Below are positions 1 to 7,998 of a DNA stretch of 24,529 bases, piece after piece. Under the pieces are notes generated by a model. The model was not told where the DNA came from, made no database searches, and saw nothing but the letters and a program-made list of their open reading frames with translations. The first letter of the stretch is position 1. Every line of letters begins with the position of its first letter. The translations under genes and the position numbers were made by a program. The DNA lies in NCBI GenBank assembly GCA_040182905.1, contig JARQWU010000153.1:1-24529 (forward strand), written 5' to 3'. The DNA is from Barthelona sp. PAP020. Lineage: Eukaryota > Metamonada: BaSk clade.

Positions 1-216
1 TCTCGGCTTGGAAATAATTGGCCCGTGCTTCTGAAAAATTGAAAATCTTTTCTAATACATCGTCTCAAAAGTTTCAACCAAATAAAAACTATTCCCTCTA
101 TTTCTCTCATTCACAAAGCGACTTTTGGAAAATTATTTGTCTGTTTTAATAAAAATTCAACAAAAATTGAAAATTTTGTTAAAACTTTCACAAAAAAATG
201 AAAGAAAAATACGAAT

Positions 217-1293
217 TTATAAATTTAATTCTTTCAAAACAACACAACTTGGACATACAGTATTAGAATCTTTCTCTTTATCGTTTTCTTTTTTTCGACT
301 ACTTGATTTCAATGGGTAATAATTTCGAACAAATTGAAAAAAGAAATCTAACTGATTGTCTACTTGATTTAATCCAGCGTACAAATGACTTAAAAAACTC
401 GTCTTGAAATGGTCCAATAAAGTCAATGTAACAGAATCAAATTGAAATGTCCAATTATTTCCGGGAAATTCAAGAGAAAGTTCAACAGCAAAAAACATTT
501 CTTTTACAAAGGAGGAATTATTGTCTGCTATTGAAGAAATCCAAAGCGATTGCACTGACCAAATATTTTTATCTCCTCTTGAACTTGATAAAGGCCCAAT
601 TCCAATAATTTGTCCTTGTATTGTTCTAATTAAAGGTATATTATTAATTAAATGTGTTAAACAAAATCCTTTGTTTTGATTGATATCACAAGGCTTTATT
701 TCACAACTTGAATATGAACTTATTTTCAAACTTAAATTGTCAGAAAACATCCGCGAATCATTCAACATGAGGGTTCTATCAGTTTTTTCAAATTGAAATT
801 GAAGAAAAAAATCGCCTACAATTCTTCTGAAAAGAGACAAAAAATTTTCTTCATATTTGTCAATCATTGATGGATATGCGTATACTAAAGGACATGAACC
901 ATCAGAATCAAAATATATGCCATCTAATGACAACAAATTCGGTAAAACATTTTTAACAATGTTTCGATACTCAACACTTGAATAAGGATAATAACAGTAA
1001 CGTTTTCCAGATATGTATAAATGTTTTAAGCCAATAAGATCATTTAATGAAGGTAATAAACTTTCCAAATTAATTCGGTCCCCTAAACCAGCAATAATTA
1101 AAGTATGAGGATTTAAATTGTATTTATTTATCAAATTAATCACATTTTTTACTGTTTGAAATGTTTGAAAACATAAATCAATCATTTCAATATCATTTCC
1201 CCTTTGTTTTAATTCTTCTTCAACATATGTATAATCTATTTTCGTATGGTCATTTCGATTTAATGATAATAGGTGTAATGTTTGATTATACAT
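217..1293 (-). CDS. Probable NXF1/TAP/Mex67-like mRNA export factor (LRR plus NTF2-like domain)
   Basis: A 358-residue protein from the first ATG in frame (1293); the frame stays open upstream to a GTG at 1368, so the N-terminus may be longer or carry an upstream exon. Residues about 5-125 look like degenerate leucine-rich repeats ending in a cap-like 'LPNLLSLDG', the phrase that closes the LRR domain of NXF1-family proteins. From about residue 149 ('ENFLSLFRRIVGDFF') to about 310 the pattern fits an NTF2-like fold: an N-terminal helix, a 'hydrophobic-S-hydrophobic' strand, and 'IRTIQGQIIGIGPL'. NXF1/Mex67 carries mRNA through nuclear pores, with the NTF2-like domain pairing with NXT1 and contacting FG-nucleoporins. 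No N-terminal RRM and no clear C-terminal UBA domain are visible; the tail is basic and ends in a CPSC motif. The family call rests on domain order and local phrases only. It is transcribed divergently from the dehydrogenase gene at 1597. Confidence 0.5.
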   Translation of the reverse strand: MYNQTLHLLSLNRNDHTKIDYTYVEEELKQRGNDIEMIDLCFQTFQTVKNVINLINKYNLNPHTLIIAGLGDRINLESLLPSLNDLIGLKHLYISGKRYCYYPYSSVEYRNIVKNVLPNLLSLDGIYFDSDGSCPLVYAYPSMIDKYEENFLSLFRRIVGDFFLQFQFEKTDRTLMLNDSRMFSDNLSLKISSYSSCEIKPCDINQNKGFCLTHLINNIPLIRTIQGQIIGIGPLSSSRGDKNIWSVQSLWISSIADNNSSFVKEMFFAVELSLEFPGNNWTFQFDSVTLTLLDHFKTSFLSHLYAGLNQVDNQLDFFFQFVRNYYPLKSSSRKKENDKEKDSNTVCPSCVVLKELNL

Positions 1294-1596
1294 ATAAACA
1301 TTGTTTTGGATTTTTTTTGGATTTTTTGAATTTGTTTGATTTTTATTCTTTTTTTCAACAATTATCACCTAATATTAGAATTAGGGATAATAATATTTCA
1401 CTGGTAAAAATAATCAATTTTCCTTTATTTTCATTATTGATAATAAGATTTGTTCACATTCATATTCATATAATAAAATATACACTTTTATAATTATCAA
1501 TTAAAAGAAAGAAAAGAGCAATTTAAAATTGTCAATTGGAAAGACATTGAAAGGGAAAGATCATTTTTGACTTTTTTCTTTAAAGAAATTTAAAAC
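1294..1596. promoter_or_regulatory. Divergent intergenic region, putative two-way promoter
   Basis: About 300 AT-rich bases separate the divergent starts of the NXF1-like gene and the dehydrogenase gene, so both promoters must lie here. I recognise no specific promoter motif. On the minus strand the sequence just upstream of 1369 ends in TTCTAATATTAG, which resembles a branch point plus 3' splice site and might mark an intron in the 5' part of the NXF1-like gene. Confidence 0.35.
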
Positions 1597-2553
1597 ATGT
1601 TAGTTCTTATTGCTGATTCTTTTTCAAATGATGGTATTGAAACCCTCAAAAATGCTGGTCATGAAATTGTTTTTGATTCCAGTTTGAAGGAAGCTGCCTT
1701 GAAAGAAGCTCTTGAAAAGCATAATCCTGAAGTCTTAGTTGTTCGTTCAACTAAGGTTCCTGAAGATATGTTAACTGTTGCTTCTAATCTTAAATTCATT
1801 ATTCGTGCCGGTGCTGGTTATAATACTATTGCTTTTGAAAAGGCTGGTGAAATGGGAATTGCTGTTTCCAACGTTCCTGGAGTCAACTCTATTGCGGTTG
1901 CTGAATTGACAATGGCTTTAGCTTTGGCTATGGACCGTAAGATTGCTGATAATGTCATCACTATTCGCAGTAATAAGTGGAATAAGAAGAAATTCTCAAA
2001 GGCTGCTGGTATGTACGGAAAGACTTTTGGTATTATTGGATTTGGTAACATTGGTTATCATGTTGCAACTCGTGCCAAAGCTTTTGGTATGGATGTTTTA
2101 GCCTATGATCCTGGTAGAACTGCTGAAGATATTGCTTCTTTTGATGTTGAACCATGTTCTGATATGTTAGATCTTGTTGCACGTTCTGATTTCATTTCTG
2201 TTCATGTTCCTTTAATCAAACCCACTAAGGGAATGATTAATCGTGAATTTGTTGATACAATGAAGCCAGGTGCTTGTGTTTTAAACATGTCTCGTGGTGG
2301 AATCCATGATGATGAAGCATTGTTGTATGGTATGAATGAAAGAGGAATTTTTGTTTGTGCTGATGTTTTCAATAATGAACCTGCAGCCACAGAGGCTGAT
2401 TTTACTGATGCTGTTGCTCAACATCCCAGCTGTTATGGTACTTGTCACATTGGTGCCTCTACAGAACAAGCCACTGCCGCCATTGGTGAAAGAACTGTTG
2501 AAATGATCCTTCATTATGCTGAAACTCAAGAAACTCTTCATCGCGTTAATTAA
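1597..2553 (+). CDS. D-3-phosphoglycerate dehydrogenase-like 2-hydroxyacid dehydrogenase
   Basis: A 318-residue NAD-dependent D-isomer-specific 2-hydroxyacid dehydrogenase, most likely the enzyme that oxidises 3-phosphoglycerate to 3-phosphohydroxypyruvate at the start of serine synthesis. The NAD-binding glycine motif 'GFGNIGYHVATRAKAFG' sits near residues 149-165. The catalytic Arg is in 'NMSRGG', the catalytic Glu in 'NNEPAA' and the catalytic His in 'CHIGAS', so the Arg-Glu-His triad is complete. Upstream, 'VVRSTKVP' and 'GAGYNTI' match the substrate-binding domain. The length matches the short type without a regulatory ACT domain. No targeting peptide precedes the first strand, so it is probably cytosolic. 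The ATG at 1597 follows an A-rich context (TAAAAC). Other 2-hydroxyacids as substrate cannot be excluded. It converges with the doublecortin gene, with 70 bases between the two stops. Confidence 0.85.
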   Translation: MLVLIADSFSNDGIETLKNAGHEIVFDSSLKEAALKEALEKHNPEVLVVRSTKVPEDMLTVASNLKFIIRAGAGYNTIAFEKAGEMGIAVSNVPGVNSIAVAELTMALALAMDRKIADNVITIRSNKWNKKKFSKAAGMYGKTFGIIGFGNIGYHVATRAKAFGMDVLAYDPGRTAEDIASFDVEPCSDMLDLVARSDFISVHVPLIKPTKGMINREFVDTMKPGACVLNMSRGGIHDDEALLYGMNERGIFVCADVFNNEPAATEADFTDAVAQHPSCYGTCHIGASTEQATAAIGERTVEMILHYAETQETLHRVN

Positions 2554-2623
2554 ATAAGATAACATGTTTCCTTCGTGTGTAAATGTAGTGTTTTTTGGTT
2601 TTTTTACTAAAAAAAAATATTTT

Positions 2624-3889
2624 TTATTGATTGTTTATCATTGTATTGAATATTTTTGTTTTTTGGGAGTCTGACAAAGTATGTGATGATGCAAAAATTT
2701 TGCTTCCATGTTTGATGTCATCAACACTATCTATTTGCTCAAAATTTTCATCGTAAAGAAATCTGATTGGCCCAGTTATGGAAGGTATATGTGTTTGTAA
2801 TTGAAGACAAAAGCTGTTAATGGTCTTTGTTCGCAATTTGTTTAATACTATGACGACTTTACTTGACCCATCAATGTTTAGCACATGAACAGTGGGAGTT
2901 TCATGTTTGTTCATCTTCATTGTTGATATTGGGGCTCGTCGCCTTGTTGTTGCTTGAACTTTTAAGCGCAATCTAGGTAAAGGTATTATGTTGCGAACTT
3001 CGTAAATTCTTCTTTCTTTTATTGGATGTATTGGATTATGAACAATAATCCTTTCTAGCCTCCAGATCGAATTCAAACATTTAATTTCCATTCCAACTGT
3101 TGATATCAATTTTGGTAGTTGATCCCCATGAAAGAGGCTGTGAGGAATGTGTTCACTGTCTTTGAAAAATTTCTTCAGTTCAGTTATTGATGAAAGGTCT
3201 TTTGGAATTTCCAAAATGTGACAATCTTTGCATCCAAGTTTTGACGAAAAAATAAATACTTCTTTCATGAGATCATTTGAGCAAAGTAAAGCTTCATCCG
3301 AGTTCTTTTGTTTTACCATAACTCTTTGCCCAGACTCGATTAATGTAATATCTAAGAGAGAACCATCAGGATGGCAAAGATCTATTTCTGTTGTTGGATG
3401 TAGTTGAAGATTTCCTAAAATACATTGTTTTAAGGATATCAAACTTCTCAAGGCATTTGTAGGTATCTTTACATAAATTCTTTGGGGATCTCCATCTATT
3501 TGCATTTCCAACATCAACGGTATTGTTTTTGAATTTGTTATAATACTCCTTGTATTTATTATTCTGTTACTGTCAACTGAGTCATTATCATTGAAGCAAC
3601 TTGAATGTACTGCTTTTTTCAATTTATTTAACAACTGAATGGATCTTTCTTTCCCAAATTGCATTGGAGTTGCAATATAATGACGATTCTTTTCCAGCTC
3701 ATTTACTCTTCGAATTTTTTCACCTTCAAGACTGTATAAATATGAAATAGTTCCACAAGGTGTTGGTAGTGTATTTCTGATATGCGTAAGAAGTTGAGTA
3801 ATTGTTCTGAAAATTGTTGTGTCTATTCCGATTTCATACCCTTCATTGCTACAATCACCCCACAAATACAACTTTACTCGAGTATACAT
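2624..3889 (-). CDS. Doublecortin-domain protein with about four DCX-like repeats
   Basis: A 421-residue protein starting at an ATG at 3889. Residues about 3-80 fit a doublecortin (DCX) domain: a first strand 'VKLYLWGD', a central 'ITQLLTHIRNTL', then 'SYLYSLEGEKIRRVNEL' and 'YIATPM', matching the family's 'lytldG...l.eL...YVa'. A second clear copy lies near residues 333-405 ('VHVLNIDGS', 'IRFLYDENFEQIDSVDDI', 'KIFAS'). Two weaker copies occupy about 125-200 and 215-295. DCX domains bind microtubules, usually stabilising or bundling them, and are common in cytoskeletal and flagellar-apparatus proteins of protists. There are no membrane segments or signal peptide; the protein is Lys/Arg-rich. 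It lies 98 bases downstream of the TM1266-like gene on the same strand; nothing suggests co-transcription. The N- and C-terminal repeats are convincing, the middle two are inferred. Confidence 0.7.
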   Translation of the reverse strand: MYTRVKLYLWGDCSNEGYEIGIDTTIFRTITQLLTHIRNTLPTPCGTISYLYSLEGEKIRRVNELEKNRHYIATPMQFGKERSIQLLNKLKKAVHSSCFNDNDSVDSNRIINTRSIITNSKTIPLMLEMQIDGDPQRIYVKIPTNALRSLISLKQCILGNLQLHPTTEIDLCHPDGSLLDITLIESGQRVMVKQKNSDEALLCSNDLMKEVFIFSSKLGCKDCHILEIPKDLSSITELKKFFKDSEHIPHSLFHGDQLPKLISTVGMEIKCLNSIWRLERIIVHNPIHPIKERRIYEVRNIIPLPRLRLKVQATTRRRAPISTMKMNKHETPTVHVLNIDGSSKVVIVLNKLRTKTINSFCLQLQTHIPSITGPIRFLYDENFEQIDSVDDIKHGSKIFASSHTLSDSQKTKIFNTMINNQ

Positions 3890-3987
3890 TTTAAGTATTT
3901 ATCATAATACTGACCTTACAAAATGGTGGATTGAACACCTAGTAAAAAAAAATATACAGTAATTTACAGTATTTTAAAAATGATATC

Positions 3988-4281
3988 CTAATGCTTGAAT
4001 TCTACCACTTGAACATTGACACCTTTGATAACCTTTAAGTGGTTGATAAGGTCTTGACTGAGTCCAGGGCGTTTTGAATCCAATGCTAACATCATGATTC
4101 CTTCTGTAGAGCATTTATTATCTTCACAATCATGAATACCAAGACGAGTTTTAACACAACAACCATGATTATGAATCTCTTTCTGAACAGAATTGGCAGC
4201 GAGATCTCTATTCAATACTTGAAGTAAAACAAATTTGTGAGTAATATTTCTTATTGTTTTTGAAATGGCAGATTTTAACAT
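3988..4281 (-). CDS. TM1266-like 'iron-only hydrogenase system regulator' family protein, possibly organelle-targeted
   Basis: A 97-residue protein from an ATG at 4281. Residues 16-96 follow a beta-alpha-beta-beta-alpha-beta (ACT-like) plan: strand 'KFVLLQVLNR', helix 'LAANSVQKEIHNHG', strand 'VKTRLGIH', strand 'GIMMLALDS', helix 'SQDLINHLKVIKG', strand 'VNVQVVEF'. The 'RLGI' phrase after the first helix and the 'L..L.GV.V' ending match my memory of the bacterial TM1266-type family, which is annotated as a putative [FeFe]-hydrogenase system regulator and whose biochemical role I consider unproven. Extra cysteines stand out: a CC pair at 41-42, then C52 and C57 in an insertion between the central strands, which could bind metal (inference). 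The first 15 residues are basic and hydroxylated, begin 'ML' and contain no acidic residue, as in mitochondrial or hydrogenosomal presequences. The family is otherwise bacterial in my experience. Confidence 0.6.
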   Translation of the reverse strand: MLKSAISKTIRNITHKFVLLQVLNRDLAANSVQKEIHNHGCCVKTRLGIHDCEDNKCSTEGIMMLALDSKRPGLSQDLINHLKVIKGVNVQVVEFKH

Positions 4282-4493
4282 AACACAAGATCAACAAAAT
4301 AAAATGTTGTGTTAAATTGGTTTCTTTTGATCATTCTTGAACCTTTGATTTGATTCGTTTTGGTTTCTTTTTTGATTTTGTTGCAGCTTTTTATTTTAAC
4401 AGAAAAGAATAATAAGCAGTATTGTTTTCATAAATTTTTTTGCGAATATTGGTAACTTTCAGAAAGAAAACTGTTGTGTAAAAGTTAAAGAAT

Positions 4494-4781
4494 ATGACGG
4501 TTGCACAATGGGATGAATCACACATTGAGACCATATTAGAACCATTACAAGTTGATGAACCATTGATGGAAACCTATTCGACAGCATCTTCTTCAATAAT
4601 ATCATATGTTGCTGCAGTTGATAATTTTGATATAATTGAAGAAATTTACCAATATCCTGATCAATTATATGATTTGGAAAATATTGTAAGTTTTGATAGC
4701 AACACACAAGAAGCCAATTCTCCAGACAATTTAGGGATATTATTGACTCAACATAAAAGTTATTTGCTCTTCACACCATAG
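4494..4781 (+). CDS. Small acidic hypothetical protein
   Basis: A 95-residue open frame with an ATG in A-rich context at 4494 and a TAG stop. It is rich in Asp and Glu, contains stretches such as 'NFDIIEEIYQYPDQLYDLE', and has no signal peptide, membrane segment or recognisable motif. The acidic, tyrosine-containing composition looks more protein-like than the antisense frame across the same DNA. A GTAAGT at 4684-4689 followed by TTTAG at 4731 could be a 49-base intron that would shorten the protein to under 70 residues. It is divergent from the TM1266-like gene and convergent with the M48 protease gene. The function is unknown and the coding status is moderately uncertain. Confidence 0.45.
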   Translation: MTVAQWDESHIETILEPLQVDEPLMETYSTASSSIISYVAAVDNFDIIEEIYQYPDQLYDLENIVSFDSNTQEANSPDNLGILLTQHKSYLLFTP

Positions 4782-4948
4782 TTTTGATTCATGTTTAATA
4801 ACTCAACAATTTTTTTCTTTAGTCAGTGAACAAAAAATGGTTGAATTTTTTTTTGATTGTTTTTTTTATTCTTTTGAAATGAGTTTTTATAAATAAAAAA
4901 GAATAATAATTTATAGTGAAAACAAAACACAAAATTTTATTGACATAA

Positions 4949-6286
4949 TTATTCATATTTTTTTTGAAGTTGAGAAATTTGTGCTAATCTGTTACCAATT
5001 GGAGGATGAGAATGTGTTAGTTTTGCGACCAAAGTATCTGGAGTGATTAATCCATGATTTGAAAGAGTACACAATGAAACCAAACCTTCTCCCAATTTAC
5101 AATTTTCTTTAAGAGTATTGCAAGCAAATTCATCTGCTTGAAATTCCATCTTCCAAGAGAAGTTATTCAAAACAAAATTGAGTAACAGATCAAAAGGTGT
5201 TAATAACATGGAATAAATACCGAATTGCAACAAAATAGGAATATTCATCTCATCAACAAACCAAAAATCTTTGGCAAAGTAAGTCATATAATGCTCAACA
5301 AAGATATACAAGCATAAATAGAAAATCAAATGAAATTGGTTAAAAATTAGCATCTTACCACTATGATGATGCTTATTGTGACCTATTTCATGTGCAATAA
5401 CAGAAAGGATTTCATCATTTTCCAATTCATTGATCACATTGTCAAAAATAACCAATTTCTTGGGTAAAAATGGTAAAACACTGAACATAAAGGCATTGCC
5501 ATGTTTTGTTCGTTTGGAAGCATCCATTATTTGGATGGATTTGATGTTGAAATTCACTTCTTGCGCATAAGTAAGAATTTTATCATAAAGTTCCCCTTCT
5601 TCCAATTTTTCGAACTTATTGAACATAGGCATGAATATGTAAAGATACAAATAGTTAAAAATTAATTGAAAAATTAAAATTCCCAAAAATACATATATTA
5701 GTGTTTGAGTTGATATTTTTTTCAACATTAAGATAGATAAAAATATAATTAAAGGCAAAATAAAGATAGAAATAACGCTAGACTTGAAAAAATCTTTAAA
5801 AAATTGTTTCAAGGTATTTGTATTGAAACCATGGCGCTCTTCAATAACAAATGAATTATACCAACTCCATGGAAGCTTTAAAGTTCGTAAAATTAAAGAA
5901 AAACTCAGAATTAAAAGAATAGAAACAAGATATTCATTTTGTGTAAATTGTTGAAAAAAATCCCATCCGTATTTAATTAAAGGAAAAAATAGATATAAAT
6001 ATGAACTGGGCAAAGTGATAAGAGTTTTCAATAAACCAAAACATAAGTTATCATTTTGATAATCCTGATTTTTATTAATATCTTCTTCACTAACATTTTC
6101 TTTAATTAATTGATGAACTTCTTTCTTTTTATTCGCAGAAAATTTTCTTTGATACAAATATAAATTGAATAAATCGTTTAGTATGCTTATGAAAATTATA
6201 AGTGCTCGATAAATCATAAGATTTAGAAGAATTGAAAAAAAAAAAAGAGTAAACATTCGAGGAAATTGTGATTTAAAACCTTCCAT
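4949..6286 (-). CDS. Ste24-type CAAX prenyl protease (M48 zinc metalloprotease)
   Basis: A 445-residue multi-pass membrane zinc protease. The family removes the three C-terminal residues from prenylated CAAX proteins in the endoplasmic reticulum and also clears proteins stuck in translocons. The zinc site is complete: HEIGH with H299, E300 and H303, and the distal Glu ligand E381 in 'EFQAD'. Upstream, 'WSWYNSFVIEERHGFN' (about residues 145-160) is the conserved Ste24 block, and the C-terminal 'SHPPIGNRLAQI' is also typical. About seven hydrophobic segments are visible (for example near 12-40, 90-110, 120-140, 170-190, 195-220, 315-335 and 355-375). The length matches Ste24 (about 430-475). 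The start ATG lies only 47 bases from the start of the divergent HIT zinc-finger gene. The lipid-modified substrates in this organism are unknown. Confidence 0.9.
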   Translation of the reverse strand: MEGFKSQFPRMFTLFFFSILLNLMIYRALIIFISILNDLFNLYLYQRKFSANKKKEVHQLIKENVSEEDINKNQDYQNDNLCFGLLKTLITLPSSYLYLFFPLIKYGWDFFQQFTQNEYLVSILLILSFSLILRTLKLPWSWYNSFVIEERHGFNTNTLKQFFKDFFKSSVISIFILPLIIFLSILMLKKISTQTLIYVFLGILIFQLIFNYLYLYIFMPMFNKFEKLEEGELYDKILTYAQEVNFNIKSIQIMDASKRTKHGNAFMFSVLPFLPKKLVIFDNVINELENDEILSVIAHEIGHNKHHHSGKMLIFNQFHLIFYLCLYIFVEHYMTYFAKDFWFVDEMNIPILLQFGIYSMLLTPFDLLLNFVLNNFSWKMEFQADEFACNTLKENCKLGEGLVSLCTLSNHGLITPDTLVAKLTHSHPPIGNRLAQISQLQKKYE

Positions 6287-6333
6287 TGTTTAATATTCAA
6301 TATTTATTGATGAATTTATTAATTTTTTAAGTT
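6287..6333. promoter_or_regulatory. 47-base divergent intergenic spacer
   Basis: Only 47 bases separate the start codons of the M48 protease (minus) and the HIT zinc-finger gene (plus). Both transcription start regions must therefore lie within this AT-rich spacer or inside the neighbouring coding sequences. No defined promoter element can be named. Confidence 0.5.
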
Positions 6334-7086
6334 ATGAAATGTATTATATGTGAAAAAGATTCAAAATACAGATGTCCGAATTGTAGAAATCCTTATTGTT
6401 GTTCAAATTGTTTTAAAATTCATAAACAACAATCTAAATGTGAATCTACATCAAATGTCGAAAGATTTATTGATTTAAAACAATTTAATAACAATATTTT
6501 TGACAGAGATTTAACTTTTTTAAGTAACTCAAGTTTAACTGTGGAATTATCTAAAAGACAATTAAATCAAATAGAAAGTAATAATAAAAATAGAATATCT
6601 AAACGTTTTTCAAATTTGAAAAAATTTTGTTCAGATTTCAACATTTCCATAAATTTTCAACCAAATGTTTTTCAAAAACATTTGATTAATGACTCTTATT
6701 ATGATTTTCAAAGCAAAAGTTTAAAATTTCACTGTAGATTTCATTTTTTGGAAAACTTTCTTGGTAATACCTTTTTTGACTTGAAAGCTTCTTCTTCAAA
6801 TTTTACTTATACTATCAAAGAATTGTTTGATTTGATGACAAATGATATTCCTGCTTTACGACAAACTTTAATTTCCCATGGGTATGAGTCACCATCTTTT
6901 TGCTTTGTTAAAAATGGCACAAATGTGGACAAAGCTCAACTTAAATATTGTCAAGCCAATCATACATTGATTGATATTCTGATGGATGAGACGATTGAAG
7001 AATTTCCAGAGTTTATTGTTGCAAAGAATTTAGAAGGTCTTAATGACAGAGTCACACAATCTTTTGTTTTGTTTGTTCACAAATAG
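6334..7086 (+). CDS. BCD1/ZNHIT6-like HIT zinc-finger protein (box C/D snoRNP assembly)
   Basis: A 250-residue protein beginning with a HIT-type zinc finger: C3, C6, C14, C17, C22 or C23, C26, H30 and C36, with the family phrase 'KYRCPNC' and an 'YCCSNCFKIHK' end. After a charged spacer, residues about 100-145 ('ISINFQPNVFQKHLINDSYYD...LKFHCRFHF') match the conserved central block of BCD1/Hit1-type proteins. The C-terminal 'IDILMDETIEEFPEFIVA' matches their closing block. BCD1 is an early assembly factor for box C/D small nucleolar ribonucleoproteins that guide rRNA 2'-O-methylation, so a nuclear location is expected. The length is shorter than the human protein, mainly for lack of N- and C-terminal extensions. 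The ATG at 6334 directly precedes the zinc finger, fixing the start. Confidence 0.75.
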   Translation: MKCIICEKDSKYRCPNCRNPYCCSNCFKIHKQQSKCESTSNVERFIDLKQFNNNIFDRDLTFLSNSSLTVELSKRQLNQIESNNKNRISKRFSNLKKFCSDFNISINFQPNVFQKHLINDSYYDFQSKSLKFHCRFHFLENFLGNTFFDLKASSSNFTYTIKELFDLMTNDIPALRQTLISHGYESPSFCFVKNGTNVDKAQLKYCQANHTLIDILMDETIEEFPEFIVAKNLEGLNDRVTQSFVLFVHK

Positions 7087-7998
7087 TCGTTCTTTTTGCC
7101 CACCTTCACTCGAAAAGTTTTTAAAGTTTTTTAATTTTGAAATTGGTGCATCGATGAATAAATGAAATATTTTTTGATTTTTATTTAAATTTAGGCAACT
7201 GATGTGGCCAGTAAACTGCCTAAATTCTGCTTCAAAATTGTATTTTCACATCTCAAACAAGATTACTTCTTCATAAGTTTGATAGGTGAAAAAATTTTGT
7301 TGTAAATATCAGATGGTTTTCTTTTGCTATTTCACCTCATAACACATATTTATTCCAAGAAAAATGTTGGGTAATGAAATAAAGATGATATAAAAATGTT
7401 CAATGCTACCTGATTGTGAAGCTTCTTGGCAAATCCCCAATCTTTGTCAGACTCAATGTCAGCAAAATGAGTAAGAGTCGCATGACTTCATTGGAAGTGA
7501 ACAAAGTGATGAAATTGTGATAACTATGATGATTGGTTGGCTAGAAAAAGTCAAAACCATTTGTTTAGGATATTCCGCAATATGACAAAACAATCAAAAA
7601 GTTTTGCTTTATTTATTAATTCACTGATATTCAACATTTTCATTCTTCACCAGTTTGCATATCAAATTCGTATTCCCCTGACCACTTATTTTGTTTGATT
7701 ATTTTATAGCAACAAAAAACAGGCAAATGATTGTTTTAATCAAATAAACTCTTTAAAATGAATTTTGAAAGTCTCAACAAATTTGATGTTCTCAAGTTTG
7801 GTGTTTGACATGCATTTAAAAATTCAATAATGAAAAAGAAAAAAACACAATTTATCAGTTTTATCAACAATACAATCAAAAAATGGATTAAATCCACCAT
7901 TTTTAAAATCATTTGCAACAATTATCAAAATATAAAATGAACAGAATGTGATAAGATGTGCAAGCGATTAAAAAAAAAAAGAATTTGAATTTTAACAA
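7087..7998. other. 912-base intergenic stretch between BCD1-like and VPS16 genes
   Basis: This is the longest gene-free stretch of the window. No tRNA, rRNA or clear open gene is visible. Its middle part (about 7190-7725) looks less A/T-homopolymeric than usual spacers here and holds short coding-like segments on the minus strand, listed separately as a possible pseudogene. The outer parts are plain AT-rich 3' flanks of the two convergent genes. Confidence 0.5.
7191..7727 (-). pseudogene. Possible decayed gene (unidentified)
   Basis: Reading the minus strand, short coding-like segments are broken by stops and at least one frame change. Near 7727-7637 a frame gives a stretch ending 'KWSGEYEFDMQTGEE' then TGA. 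A different frame near 7485-7409 gives 'SHATLTHFADIESDKDWG' followed by 'FAKKLHNQ'. The same frame resumes near 7320-7268 ('KRKPSDIYNKIFSPIK') and ends 'LGSLLATSVA' with TAA at 7191-7193, with single in-frame stops between. This could be a relic of a protein gene, a multi-intron gene, or chance. I recognise no family, and short coding-like stretches also occur on the other strand, so confidence is low. Confidence 0.25.

Noticed and set aside
125-319. Plus-strand 64-codon frame at the window start
   Set aside because: It starts with TTG, overlaps the 3' end of the NXF1-like gene on the other strand and has low-complexity Lys/Ile/Ser/Phe content.
4459-4707. Minus-strand 82-codon frame opposite the small acidic protein
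   Set aside because: Its composition is less protein-like, it has no motif, and it overlaps the better-supported plus-strand frame.
7500-7630. Possible box C/D small nucleolar RNA (GTGATGA near 7506, CTGA near 7623)
   Set aside because: No terminal stem brings the two boxes together and no internal C'/D' pair is visible; the motifs are short enough to be chance.
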